Below the pieces are notes generated by a model that worked only from the letters and a program-made list of their open reading frames with translations, ran no database searches and had not been told where the DNA came from. Below are positions 33,556 through 43,672 of a stretch of DNA of 64,000 bases, one piece after another. The position numbers and the translations under genes were made by a program. Within the stretch, counting starts at the first letter, position 1. Every line of letters begins with the position of its first letter. Source of the DNA: Prionace glauca (lineage: Eukaryota; Chordata; Chondrichthyes; Carcharhiniformes; Carcharhinidae); assembly GCA_037974335.1 (NCBI GenBank), contig CM075728.1, positions 112,587,476-112,651,475 on the forward strand, given 5' to 3'.

Positions 33556-35462
33556 TCGACATAGGAGAAGCTATGAGGCTGGGCTAGCACTTAATATAAA
33601 AAAGGATAGCAAGAGTTTTTATAAATATATAAAAAGGAAGAGGCTGGCTAGGGTGAACGTTGGTCCTTTAGAGGATGAGAAAGGGGAGCTAGTGGTAGGG
33701 GATGGGGATATGGCTAAGGTCTTGAATAACTTTTTTGTTTCTGTCTTCACGGAGGAGGACGTGAATAATTTGCCGGGTGTTAGCGATGGAAAGGTGGTAG
33801 GAATGGAGGGTCTTAATGACATTACTGTTACTAGAGAGGTGGTGCTCGACAGACTGGAGGGGCTGATTGTGGACAAGTCCCCAGGACCGGATGGAATGCA
33901 TCTGAGGGTTCTGAAAGAAATGGCGGAGGTGATACTGGATGCCTTGGTGGTTATTTTCCAGACGTCGCTGGATTCCGGGGAAGTGCCGGAAGATTGGAAA
34001 ACGGCTAATGTTACGCCGTTGTTTAAGAAGGGTGCCAGGCAAAAGGTAGGGAATTATAGGCCGGTTAGTTTAACGTCTGTGGTAGGTAAAATGTTAGAAT
34101 CCGTCATTAAGGAGGAAATAGCGAGGCATCTTGAGGGGAATTGCTTGATAGGGCGGACGCAACACGGTTTCATTAAAGGGAAGTCGTGTCTGACAAATTT
34201 ACTGGAGTTCTATGAGGATGTGTCTAGGGCAGTGGATAGAGGAGAGCCGGTGGATGTGGTCTTTCTGGATTTTCAGAAGGCGTTTGACAAGGTACCTCAC
34301 AAGAGGTTATTGCAGAAGGTCAGGGGACATGGAGTTGGGGGTAGGGTGTTTGCGTGGATAGAGGATTGGTTGTCAAATAGGAGGCAGAGAGTGGGGGTCA
34401 ATGGATGCTATTCGGGTTGGCGGTTGGTGACAAGTGGGGTGCCCCAGGGGTCGGTGCTGGGGCCTCAGCTATTTACCATTTATATAGATGATCTGGAGGA
34501 GGGAACCGAGTGCAGGGTGTCGGAATTTGCTGATGAAACCAAGATTGGGGGAAAGGCAAATTGTGAGGAGGGTGTGCAGAGTCTGCAGAAGGATCTAGAT
34601 AGGCTGGGCGAATGGGCCAGGAAATGGCAAATGGAATTTAATGTTGGCAAGTGTGAGGTGGTCCACTTTGGTAGGAGGAATGGTAGGAAGGACTATTACT
34701 TACGTGGCGAAAAACTGCAGCAGGCGACGGTGCAGAGGGACCTCGGGGTCCTTGTGCATGAGTCGCAAAAACCCAGCTTGCAGGTGCAGCAGGTGGTCAG
34801 GAAGGCGAATGGGATGCTGGCCTTCATAGCAAGGGGGATTGAATATAAAAGTAGGGAGGTCTTGCTGCAGCTGTATAGGGCATTGGTGAGGCCGCAGCTG
34901 GAGTACTGTTTGCAGTTTTGGGCGCCGCACCTGCGCAAGGATATTTTGGCCCTGGAGGGAGTGCAGAGGAGGTTTACTAGGCTGATACCAGAGTTGAGGG
35001 GATTGAGCTATGAGGAGAGGCTGAATAAACTAGGCTTGTACTCATTAGAGTTTACAAGATTGAGGGGAGATCTCATTGAGACGTATAAGATGATGAATGG
35101 GATGGATAGGATAGAGGTGGAGAGACTCTTCCCGCTCAAAAAAGACAGTAGGACTAGGGGGCACAGCCTCAAGATAAAGGGGAGGCGGTTTAGAACACAG
35201 TTGAGGAGGAACTTCTTCACTCAAAGGGTGGTGAATCTCTGGAATTCTCTGCCCGTTGAAGTGGTGGAGGCTGCCTCGCTAAATATTTTTAAGAAACGGG
35301 TTGATGGGTTTTTGATAAGAGAAGGGATTAAGGGTTATGGGGAGAGGGCGGGAAGGTGGAGCTGAGCCACGACAGATCAGCCATGATCTTATTGAATGGC
35401 GGGGCAGGCTCGAAGGGCCAGAAGGCCTACTCCTGCTCCTATTTCTTATGTTCTTTTGTTCT
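33556..35462 (+). mobile_element. CR1 LINE, 5'-truncated, RT open
   Basis: TTCTTATG subfamily. It starts in the linker between endonuclease and RT (RRSYEAGLALNIKKDSKSF) and ends ttatgttcttttgttctt. It is inserted into duplicate copy 2: the flanks at 33550 and 35466 are adjacent in copy 1 at about 15070-15110. Confidence 0.85.
33557..35365 (+). CDS. CR1 ORF2 fragment, reverse transcriptase
   Basis: About 600 residues in one frame without internal stops. In order: linker (FYKYIKRKRLARVNVGPLED), [70 protein letters not shown], then EFADETKIGG where the active box is FADD. The second catalytic Asp is thus Glu and the enzyme is probably inactive. The endonuclease is absent because of 5' truncation, so this is not a working element. 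The C-terminus is the common RREGIKGYGERAGRWS-type end. Confidence 0.85.
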   Translation, partial: RHRRSYEAGLALNIKKDSKSFYKYIKRKRLARVNVGPLEDEKGELVVGDGDMAKVLNNFFVSVFTEEDVNNLPGVSDGKVVGMEGLNDITVTREVVLDRLEGLIVDKSPGPDGMHLRVLKEMAEVILDALVVIFQTSLDSGEVPEDWKTANVTPLFKKGARQKVGNYRPVSLTSVVGKMLESVIKEEIARHLEGNCLIGRTQHGFIKGKSCLTNLLEFYEDVSRAVDRGEPVDVVFLDFQKAFDKVPHKRLLQKVRGHGVGGRVFAWIEDWLSNRRQRVGVNGCYSGWRLVTSGVPQGSVLGPQLFTIYIDDLEEGTECRVSEFADETKIGGKANCEEGVQSLQKDLDRLGEWARKWQMEFNVGKCEVVHFGRRNGRKDYYLRGEKLQQATVQRDLGVLVHESQKPSLQVQQVVRKANGMLAFIARGIEYKSREVLLQLYRALVRPQLEYCLQFWAPHLRKDILALEGVQRRFTRLIPELRGLSYEERLNKLGLYSLEFTRLRGDLIETYKMMNGMDRIEVERLFPLKKDSRTRGHSLKIKGRRFRTQLRRNFFTQRVVNLWNSLPVEVVEAASLNIFKKRVDGFLIREGIKGYGERAGRWS

Positions 35463-35573
35463 TATACAGCCAAGTACGAGCTTCACCTTCTAATTTCAGA
35501 ATGGATTCTCAATTAACAAGCTTCTTCAATAAACAACAAAAATTATTAGTTCCTTGTCAAATAGAAAGGCAAA

Positions 35574-36945
35574 GAAATGGCGGAGGTAATAGTGGATGCC
35601 TTGGTGATTATTTTCCAAACGTCTCTGGATTCCGGGGAAGTGCCAGAAGATTGGAAAACGGCTAATGTTGCACCGTTGTTTAAGAAGGGTGCCAGGCAAA
35701 AGGCAGGGAATTATAGGCTGGTTAGTTTAACGTCTGTTGTAGGTAAAATGTTAGAATCCATGATCAAGGAGAAAATAGCGAGGCATCTTGAGGAGAATTG
35801 TTTGATAGAGCAGACGCAGCACGGTTTCGTTAAGGGGAAGTCGTGTCTGACAAATTTATTGGAGTTCTATGAGGATGTGTCCAGGGCGGTGGATAGAGGA
35901 GAGCCGGTGGATGTGGTCTTTCTTGATTTTCAGAAGGCGTTTGACAAGGTACCTCACAAGAGGTTATTGCAGAAGGTAAGGGGGCATGGAGTTGGGGTAG
36001 GGTGTTAGCATGGATAGAGGATTGGCTGTCAAATAGGAGGCAGAGAGTGGGGGTTAATGGGTGCTATTCGGATTGGCAGTTGGTGACTAGTGGAGTGCCC
36101 CAGGGGTTGGTGCTGGGGCCTCAACTATTTACCATTTATATAGATGATCTGGAGGATGGAACCGAGTGTATGGTGTCGAAATTTGCTGATGATACCAAGA
36201 TTGGTGGGACGGCAAATTGCGCGGAGGATGTGGAGAGTCTGCAGAAGGATCTAGATAGGCTGGGCGAATGGGCCAGGAACTGGCAAATGAATTTAATGTT
36301 GGTAAATGTGAAGTTGTCCACTTTGGTAGGAATAATAGTAGGAAGGACTATTACTTACATGGCGAAAAACTGCAGCATGCAACGGTGCAGAGGGACCTCG
36401 GGGTCCCTGCGCAAGGATATTTTGGCCCTGGAGGGAGTGCAGAGGAGGTTTACTAGGCTGATACCAGAGTTGAGGGGATTGAGCTATGAGGAGAGGCTGA
36501 TAAACTAGGCTTGTACTCGTTAGAGTTTACAAGATTGAGGGGAGATCTCATTGAGACGTATAAGATGATGAATGGGATGGATAGGATAGAGGTGGAGAGG
36601 CTCTTCTCGCTCAGAAAGGACAGTAGGACTAGAGGTCACAGCCTCAAGATAAAGGGGGGGCGGTTTAGAACAGAGTTGAAGAGGAACGTCTTCACTCAAA
36701 GGGTGGTGAATCTCTGGAATTCTCTGCCCGTTGAAGTGGTGGAGGCTGCCTCGCCAAATATATTTAAGACGCGGGTGGATAGGTTTTTGATAGGCAAGGG
36801 GATTAAGGGTTATGGGGAGAGGGTGGGAATGTGGAACTGAGACACGACAGATCAGCCATGATCTTATTGAATGGCAGGGCAGGTTCGAGGGGCGAGATGG
36901 CCTACTCCTGCTCCTACTTCTTATGTTCTTATGTCTTATGTTCTT
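35574..36945 (+). mobile_element. CR1 LINE with internal deletion
   Basis: It starts at MAEVIVDALVIIFQTSLDSG and runs to the 3' tail (ttatgttcttatgtcttatg). The FADDTKIGG box is present. One frame change lies near 36000. A stretch of the RT thumb region is missing near 36410, where GTSGS joins LRKDILALEG directly. The copy is dead. Confidence 0.85.
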
Positions 36946-37049
36946 AAGAATGTTCTTGCCAGGAATAGCAATCAGTGTGCTTGCATTAACTCTTGCAGTG
37001 ACAGGCTCTTTTAAAACACAATTCCTTTCAGAATATTCTTAGTCCTTGT

Positions 37050-37846
37050 AGTTGTTCTGTGATTGAAATGTTCATGACAGTACTCATTTCCGTCTCAGGG
37101 AAATGTCTCAGGGAAAGGTGACTCATTCCCAATGCAGGTTATTGTTCAGTGAAATGATTGGAAAGTGTTGTCACTTGAAATTGGGTGCAGATGAAAAGAG
37201 AGACATACCACTGAAGTTCTTCATCTTGCATTTGTTAGGACAAGCCCAAGAATGCCAAATTGCAAACAATCACAACAACTTATACTACAAGAGAAAAGGG
37301 TGCTGATCAATGGCAAGTAAACAATGATTGGTGGAGATGTTGGGCTATGGCTAAGGTTCAGTGAACTTACCTGATGGTCTCCCCATGTAGCTTTGGGAAC
37401 TTCAGAAATCAGCAAAGTACTCATAATTGGACATTTAAATGGCCACTTCATTGACAGCACACCAGCATGATGCCAGCAAGTGACTTGTCCATGCAGGAGA
37501 ATGACGGTGACTCACTGTGAAGTATACTGTGATGCAGCCTTAGTGCTACTGAAGTCTGACTCCTGCCTGTCCTTTCACTGCACACAGACACTTAGACATG
37601 TCCGAGTGAGGGGCAGGGGCCTTGGCAGGCAGCAGCGTAGAGTTAATGCAATGTGCAGAACTGTGTTAACATCTGCTGAGCTACCCTGATTGGGACAACA
37701 GTCACCTGGTACTTGTAACTATTGGTGAGGCCTGGGACAGGATATCCGTGGTAAACCACTGAGGTTTCCAAGCTGAAAGGTGTCAGGATCTTTCAACAGG
37801 CAGAAATCTGCTTCACTGATGCCGGAAGATAGTTAGGCGTATGTGA
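37050..37846. other. No feature recognised
   Basis: Spacer of moderate AT content without domains or LINE tails that I could identify. Confidence 0.35.
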
Positions 37847-38033
37847 TCATAGAATCACAGAAACCCTACAATGCAGAAACAGGCCATTTGGCCCATCGAG
37901 TCTGCACCAACCACAATCCCACACAGGCCCTACCCCCATATCCCTACATATTTTACTCCCTAATCCCTCTAACCTATACATCTCAGGACACTAAAGGGCA
38001 ATTTTTAGCATGGCCAATCAACCTAACCCGCAC
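37847..38033 (-). mobile_element. HE1-like SINE, part 1 (interrupted by CR1)
   Basis: This is the 3' two thirds of a minus-strand SINE (tagaatcacagaaaccctac, catttggcccatcgagtctg, catggccaatcaacctaacc). It stops at cgcac, where the CR1 tail begins. The tRNA-like head resumes at 41998. Confidence 0.8.
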
Positions 38034-38125
38034 ATAAGAACATAAGAAATAGGAGCAGGAGTAGGCCATCTGGCCCTTCGAGCCTGCCCCGCCATTCAAT
38101 AAGATCATGGCTGATCTGTCGTGAC

Positions 38126-41035
38126 TCAGCTCCACCTTCCCGCCCTCTCCCCATAACCCTTAATCCCTTCTCTTATCAAAAACCCATCAACCCGTTCCTT
38201 AAAAATATTTAGCGAGGCAGCCTCCACCACTTCAACGGGCAGAGAATTCCAGAGATTCACCACCCTTTGAGTGAAGAAGTTCCTCCTCAACTCTGTTCTA
38301 AACCGCCCCCCCTTTATCTTGAGGCTGTGCCCCCTAGTCCTACTGTCTTTTTTGAGCGGGAAGAGTCTCTCCACCTCTATCCTATCCATCCCATTCATCA
38401 TCTTCTCCGTCTCAATGAGATCTCCCCTCATTCTTCTAAACTCTAACGAGTACAAGCCTAGTTTATTCAGCCTCTCCTCATAGCTCAATCCCCTCAATTC
38501 CGGTATCAGCCGAGTAAACCTCCTCTGCACTCCCTCCAGGGCCAAAATATCCTTGCGCAGGTGCGGCGCCCAAAACTGCACACAGTACTCCAGCTGCGGC
38601 CTCACCAATGCCCTATACAGCTGCAGCAAGACCTCCCTACTTTTATATTCAATCCCCATCGCTATGAAGGCCAGCATCCCATTTGCCTTCCTGACCACCT
38701 GCTGCACCTGCAAACTGGGTTTTTGCGACTCATGCACAAGGACCCCGAGGTCCCTCTGCACCGTCACCTGCTGCAGTTTTTCGCCCCGTAAGTAATAGTC
38801 CTTCCTACCATTCCTCCTACCAAAGTGGACCACCTCACACTTGCCAACATTAAATTCCATTTGCCATTTCCTGGCCCATTCGCCCAGCCTACCTAGATCC
38901 TTCTGCAGACTCTCCACACCCTCCGCACAATTTGCCTTTCCCCCAATCTTGGTGTCATCAGCAAATTTCGACACCCTGCACTCTGTTCCCTCCTCCAGGT
39001 CATCTATATAAATGGTAAATAGCTGAGGCCCCAGCACCGACCCCTGGGGCACCCCACTAGTCACCAACCGCCAATCCGAATAGCATCCATTGACCCTCAC
39101 TCTCTGCCTCCTATTTGACAACCAATCCTCTATCCACGCTAACACCCTACCCCCAACTCCATGTCCCCTGACCTTCTGCAATAACCTCTTGTGAGGTAAC
39201 TTGTCAAACGCCTTCTGAAAATCCAGAAAGACCACATCCACCGGCTCTCCTCTATCCCCTGCCCTAGACACATCCTCATAGAACTCCAGTAAATTTGGCA
39301 GACACGACTTCCCTTTAATGAAACCGTGTTGCGTCCGCCCTATCAAGCAATTCCCCTCAAGATGCCTCGCTATTTCCTCCTTAATGACGGTTTCTAACGT
39401 TTTACCTACCACAGACGTTAAACTAACCGGCCTATAATTCCCCGCCTTTTGCCTGGCACCCTTCTTAAACAACGGCGTAACATTAGCCGTTTTCCAATCT
39501 TCCGGCACTTCCCCGGAATCCAGCGACGTCTGGAAAATAACCACCAAGGCATCCAGTATCACCTCCGCCATTTCTTTCAGAACCCTCGGATGCATTCCAT
39601 CCGGTCCTGGGGACTTGTCCACAATCAGCCCCTCCAGTCTGTCGAGCACCACCTCTCTAGTAACAGTAATGTCATTAAGACCCTCCATTCCTACCACCTT
39701 TCCATCGCTAACACCCGGCAAATTATTCACGTCCTCCTCCGTGAAGACAGAAACAAAGAAGTTATTCAAGACCTTAGCCATATCCCCATCGCCTACCACT
39801 AGCTCCCCTTTCTCATCCTCTAAAGGACCAACGTTAACCCTAGCCAGCCTCTTCCTTTTTATATATTTATAAAAACTCTTGCTATCCTTTTTTATATTAA
39901 GTGCTAGCCCAGCCTCATAGCTTCTCCTACCCTCCTTTATCAATTTCTTTGTCAATCTTTGTTGACATTTAAACCTTTCCCAATCCTCTTCTCGCCCACT
40001 GCTCTTAGCTACTCTAAACTCCTCCGCTTTTAATTTAACACTTTCCTTCACCTCCTTCGTTATCCACGGCTTATTACCTCTCCTCCTACTGTCCTTTTTA
40101 ACCATCGGAATAAATTTCTGCTGAGCACCAAGAAAGATCTCCTTAAAGATCCTCCACTGCTCCTCAGCAGACCTACCTTCCAACGCGTTCCCCCAGTCCA
40201 CATTCGCCAATTCTTCTCTCATCCTACCATACTCCCCTCTATTCAAACAAAGGACGCGTGTCTGGGAACCCACTTTCTCCTCCTCCATCTGCACCAGAAA
40301 CTCCACCATACAATGATCACTCTCTCCAAGAGGATCCTTCACCGCAAGGTCCCTAATTCTACCCGCCTCATTACATAGCACCAGATCCAAGATAGCTCGC
40401 TCCCTCGTCGGCTCCAACACACACTGTTCAAGGAAATTATCCCGGCAGCATTCCAAGAACTCCTCCTCGAGCGCACCTCGTCCAACATGGGTCGACCAAT
40501 CAATATGTAGATTGAAATCTCCCATAACTACTGCCGTCCCATTCCTGCACGTTGCACTTATTTGCGCGTTAACAGCCCGCCTCACCTCCAGATCATTATT
40601 CGGGGGCCTATAGACGACACCCACTAGCGTCTTCCTCCCTTTTCTGTTCCTAATCTCCACCCACAACGATTCCACTTTCTGCTCCTTGGCTCCGATATCA
40701 TCCCTTGCTACCACCTTGATACTATCCTTAATCAGCAGAGCTAAGCCACCCCCTCTTTCCTCCTGCCTATCCTTCCTAAACACTTGATAACCCTGTACAT
40801 TCATCTCCCAGTCCCTGTCACCTTGCAGCCACGTCTCTGTAATGGCCACCAGATCGTATCCATTTGTGTCGATCTGCGCCATCAGCTCATCCACTTTATT
40901 CCGAATGCTTCGTGCATTCAGATAAAGCGCTTTCATCCCAGCCTTCACCTGGACCCTACTTGCCGTAACGCCACCAATTGGGACATCCTTGGCCTCTTCC
41001 CTTACCTGTACCCTATCCTTAACTTTAGACCTCAT
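38126..41035 (-). CDS. CR1 ORF2: endonuclease and reverse transcriptase
   Basis: About 970 residues from the first ATG at 41035. The frame is open back to 41074, where a non-ATG start is possible. The APE-type endonuclease covers about residues 36-250: ALYLNARSIRNKVDELMAQI, AITETWL, GVVYRPPN, VVMGDFNLHIDWS and ESDHCMV, with the conserved Glu, Asp-Asn and Ser-Asp-His groups. The RT follows from about residue 470: [75 protein letters not shown] near 693, then the CR1 C-terminal region. The protein would nick target DNA and copy the element's RNA there. All key residues that I can check are present. Confidence 0.9.
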   Translation of the reverse strand: MRSKVKDRVQVREEAKDVPIGGVTASRVQVKAGMKALYLNARSIRNKVDELMAQIDTNGYDLVAITETWLQGDRDWEMNVQGYQVFRKDRQEERGGGLALLIKDSIKVVARDDIGAKEQKVESLWVEIRNRKGRKTLVGVVYRPPNNDLEVRRAVNAQISATCRNGTAVVMGDFNLHIDWSTHVGRGALEEEFLECCRDNFLEQCVLEPTRERAILDLVLCNEAGRIRDLAVKDPLGESDHCMVEFLVQMEEEKVGSQTRVLCLNRGEYGRMREELANVDWGNALEGRSAEEQWRIFKEIFLGAQQKFIPMVKKDSRRRGNKPWITKEVKESVKLKAEEFRVAKSSGREEDWERFKCQQRLTKKLIKEGRRSYEAGLALNIKKDSKSFYKYIKRKRLARVNVGPLEDEKGELVVGDGDMAKVLNNFFVSVFTEEDVNNLPGVSDGKVVGMEGLNDITVTREVVLDRLEGLIVDKSPGPDGMHPRVLKEMAEVILDALVVIFQTSLDSGEVPEDWKTANVTPLFKKGARQKAGNYRPVSLTSVVGKTLETVIKEEIARHLEGNCLIGRTQHGFIKGKSCLPNLLEFYEDVSRAGDRGEPVDVVFLDFQKAFDKLPHKRLLQKVRGHGVGGRVLAWIEDWLSNRRQRVRVNGCYSDWRLVTSGVPQGSVLGPQLFTIYIDDLEEGTECRVSKFADDTKIGGKANCAEGVESLQKDLGRLGEWARKWQMEFNVGKCEVVHFGRRNGRKDYYLRGEKLQQVTVQRDLGVLVHESQKPSLQVQQVVRKANGMLAFIAMGIEYKSREVLLQLYRALVRPQLEYCVQFWAPHLRKDILALEGVQRRFTRLIPELRGLSYEERLNKLGLYSLEFRRMRGDLIETEKMMNGMDRIEVERLFPLKKDSRTRGHSLKIKGGRFRTELRRNFFTQRVVNLWNSLPVEVVEAASLNIFKERVDGFLIREGIKGYGERAGRWS

Positions 41036-41069
41036 AGCGTCACCTACCCTCACATCCTCCCCCCCCCAA

Positions 41070-41969
41070 TTAGTTTAAAGCCCTGTCTACAGTCCTCTTT
41101 ACTCGATTCGCCAGCACTCTGGTCCCAGCATGATTCAGACCAACCCCATCCTGCCCGAACAGGTCCCACCTACCCCAATACTGGTGCCAATGCCCCATAA
41201 ATTCGAACCCATTCCTCCCACACCAATCCCTGAGCCACCCATTTACTTCCTTTATCCTATCAACCCTACGCCCGTCTGCCCTCGGTTCAGGCAGTAGCCC
41301 AGAGATAACCACCTTGTCGGTTCTACTTTTTAATTCCATTCCCAGCTTCTCATACTCCCTTCCCAGATTATCAGTCCGCATTTTGCCTACGTCGCCGGCA
41401 CCCACATGTACTATAATGACCGGGTTCTCACCCTCCCACTCCAGATTCCTCTGCAGCCCAGCTGCGACATCCTGTACCCGAGCACCAGGCAGACAACACA
41501 CCCTTCTGTGCACTTTGTCATTGTGACAAAGGACAGTGTCAATACCCTTCACCCCACTATCGCCAATCACTACTACGTTCCTTTTCCCCTTCTCTTTGCC
41601 TATGTCCTGCTGCATCACTGTACCGTGTGCAGTTTGCTCACCAACCTCTCTTGCCTCGTCCTCTTCCAGACTGGAAGCAAGAACCTCAAACCTGTTATGC
41701 AGGTTAAGAGGCTGAGGCCTCCGCTCCTCACCCCCCTTCCTCCTCCCAGCAGCCCCCTTTTGTCCCTGACCCTTAGATTTAGCCAGTCTAGGGGCACCCT
41801 CTCTCCCCCTGATGAGCCTCAGTGTCTGTAGCTCAGAGGCCAGCTCATCCACCTTGAGCTGAAGCTCCTCCAGCAACCTGCACTTACTGCAGACATGGTC
41901 ACTGGGAAGGACCCTGGGGTCCACCAGTTCCCGCATCATACAGAAACCACACATCACATGCCCCTCCAT
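41070..41969 (-). CDS. CR1 ORF1: zinc-finger and esterase-like protein
   Basis: 299 residues. The N-terminus has a Cys-rich motif (CGFCMMRELVDP then CSKCRLLEEL) like the PHD-type finger of CR1 ORF1, then a leucine-rich, probably coiled-coil stretch (residues 30-55) and a basic linker. The C-terminal half is an SGNH-hydrolase-like domain: VVVIGDSGVKGID (catalytic Ser block), VIIVHVGAGDVGK (Gly-Asn block with Asp in place of Asn) and DGVGLNHAGTRVLANRV (Asp-His block with His). Esterase domains are established in CR1 and related ORF1 proteins. The stop lies 16 bases before ORF2 coding begins. Confidence 0.85.
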   Translation of the reverse strand: MEGHVMCGFCMMRELVDPRVLPSDHVCSKCRLLEELQLKVDELASELQTLRLIRGREGAPRLAKSKGQGQKGAAGRRKGGEERRPQPLNLHNRFEVLASSLEEDEAREVGEQTAHGTVMQQDIGKEKGKRNVVVIGDSGVKGIDTVLCHNDKVHRRVCCLPGARVQDVAAGLQRNLEWEGENPVIIVHVGAGDVGKMRTDNLGREYEKLGMELKSRTDKVVISGLLPEPRADGRRVDRIKEVNGWLRDWCGRNGFEFMGHWHQYWGRWDLFGQDGVGLNHAGTRVLANRVKRTVDRALN

Positions 41970-41997
41970 TATTCACTGTAATTTTTTATGGGGAAAA

Positions 41998-42126
41998 GCA
42001 CACTGTGCGAGGAAACCGGAGCACCTGGAGGAAACCCACACAGACAGTGACCCAAGCCAGTAATCGAACCCAAGTCTCTGGAGCTGTGAAGGAGCAATGC
42101 TAATCTTGCTGTGCTACCGTGCCGCC
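41998..42126 (-). mobile_element. HE1-like SINE, part 2 (head)
   Basis: The remaining core and tRNA-like head of the SINE begun at 37847 (gaggaaaccggagcacctgg to gctgtgctaccgtgccgcc). Its separation by exactly one CR1 shows the order of insertion. Confidence 0.8.
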
Positions 42127-42187
42127 TGTGATGTTAAAACATGATTAAACTCATTTTTAATGTTTTAAATTCATTTATCAACACAAT

Positions 42188-42720
42188 GGGCCCTTTTTTT
42201 TTAACCATTTTTCTAAGTGCTGGGCTGACTTGAATCTAGGAGTGTTTCAGATCCGACTTTTAGACCCGTTGTCAGGTGCTCCCATATGCACCCTGTCTGA
42301 ATAAATAGCAGCGATTGTGAATCGCGCTGCAGAAGCTGGTGGGTGGGCCTTAACGCTTCCAAAAACAGCTCCAATCGGTGCCTCCAACTGCGTATGCGCA
42401 AAAAAAAGAAAAACACTCCCCTGTCACATCGCTCCCGGGCCGGATAATGTCTCCCCCTTGGCCCCCACAGACATTGGCCCAACCCCACAACGTTACGGAC
42501 CACATGACCTCAGCCCAGCGGTGACACACACCCAAAGGATCCCCAGTCCAGTCCAAACATCCTCCCCAATGCCCCTGCACTCACTGGGGCATTCCACCCC
42601 ACCCTGTACCACACCTCTTACAGCCATGGGGTGTGGGACATCAGAGGCACTCATCTCCTTGCTCTCCCTCACAACTTGCTGCACTGGAATCACACTTTAT
42701 AAAAGCAATAATTCACACCG
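42188..42720 (-). mobile_element. DNA transposon-like element with GGGCCC terminus, copy 5
   Basis: It starts gggccctttttttttaacca and then has aggagtgtttcagatccgac and tcccatatgcaccctgtctg, the reverse of the right end of copies 12191 and 32575. Its far end was not found and the boundary is approximate. Confidence 0.5.
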
Positions 42721-43175
42721 GTCTGATGTCACACCAGAGTAGTGGGTGCATTCCAGGAGTGCCAAACTCACTAATGAGATTGCAGTGCAGTCAATCTCAT
42801 GCTACTCAGCCTTGCACCCTTTCAGGGTGAGAATGGACGCAAACTGGTTGAGGAATTTGGAGAATTGCCAACTGTTTGGCACTGGGTGTGAAACGGATTG
42901 TTCGGCAGTGCCCAAACGAGTAAAACGAACTCAAATTAACATAGGGACAAATTAAGAGGGGCAGCCCCCCCGAGAAGGAAGGGGGGGGGGGGTGGCCCAA
43001 ACAGAAACCAAAGTCCAAAGGAAATTTAAAACATTAAATCAAAATGTACGGATTGTTAGGCACACACCCTATTTTCCACGATTGGTGCGATTTACTAACC
43101 GTGCAATCTCACCCTCTGAGATTGTGTAACTTGTGTTAAACTTTGATCGAGCACTTATGAAGGGCATTCTCTGAG
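42721..43175. other. No feature recognised; G run at about 42980
   Basis: Possibly still repeat DNA. I saw no gene, tail or terminus. Confidence 0.3.
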
Positions 43176-43379
43176 GTTGATCTTAAACACAGTAAAAAGT
43201 CTGACAACACCAGGTTTTAGTCCAACCGATTTATTTGATAATATTCTCACAAGCTTTCGAGGGGGCTGCCTCTTCAAAGAGGTTGGACTAAAACCTGGTG
43301 TTGTCAGACTTTTTACTGTGTTTACGCCAGTCCAACGCCGGCATACCCACATCATGACTACTGTTGATCTTAAACACAG
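43176..43379. mobile_element. Fold-back element with perfect 43-bp arms (Penelope-like)
   Basis: Arms at 43185-43227 and 43281-43323 are perfect reverse complements around a 53-base loop. The 17-base repeat gttgatcttaaacacag flanks the unit at 43176-43192 and 43363-43379. The right tail (cagtccaacgccggcatacc) is shared with the element at 11591. The minus strand of the loop has a 4-bp stem-loop followed by cgaaagcttgtg, which resembles the second half of a hammerhead ribozyme. It stands about 380 bases upstream of the start codon of the Ig gene. Confidence 0.65.
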
Positions 43380-43672
43380 CCTTCTCAACGAATTCTGGTT
43401 TCCCTTCTACCTTTCCCTCTAGATGTTTAATTTGCAACAATGTGGTCTGAACATCGGTAAAAGTGGGCTGATCTCTGCAGTGGATCTGAGAGTTTGAGTT
43501 GTGAGATCCAGCTGAAAAACAGGATGTTGAACAGAGATGTAATGAATAAGAATATTCCGTGACGCTTAATGTCAAGGCGAAAATCAAAATCCGTGAATGT
43601 GCAGCGATTCCTCCGGGTTAGTTTGGAACCACGCGTAAATCAATCGAGGATCGCCAACTGGGAGTGGACGGT

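Larger units (their letters stand above)
25575..37020. repeat. Segmental duplication, copy 2 (stretched by insertions)
   Basis: Blocks homologous to 8466-9285 and 15005-15900 occur here in the same order: 25575-25680, 31380-31470, 32108-32158, 32452-32570, 33136-33475, 33510-33550 with 35466-35520, and 36955-37020. Between them lie insertions absent from copy 1: Harbinger-like DNA, SINEs, a GGGCCC element and two CR1s. The copies are clearly diverged, so the duplication is old. Confidence 0.6.
38034..41997 (-). mobile_element. CR1 LINE, apparently full length, both ORFs open
   Basis: About 3.96 kb on the minus strand: a short 5' leader (about 30 bases), ORF1 (41070-41969), a G run, ORF2 (38126-41035), then a short 3' UTR ending in TTCTTATG units at 38034. 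It is inserted in a SINE. The bases gcac stand at both junctions (38030-38033 and 41998-42001) and may be the target duplication. It is the only copy in the window with both ORFs, an endonuclease and an FADD box, and is a candidate for a recently active element. Confidence 0.9.

Noticed and set aside
38126-41969. Two long open frames as host genes
   Set aside because: Endonuclease-RT and finger-esterase domains, the TTCTTATG tail and many near-identical copies show a CR1 retrotransposon.
43185-43323. Perfect inverted repeat as a transcription terminator or CRISPR-like unit
   Set aside because: This is a eukaryotic intergenic setting, and the 17-base flanking duplication shows a transposed element.
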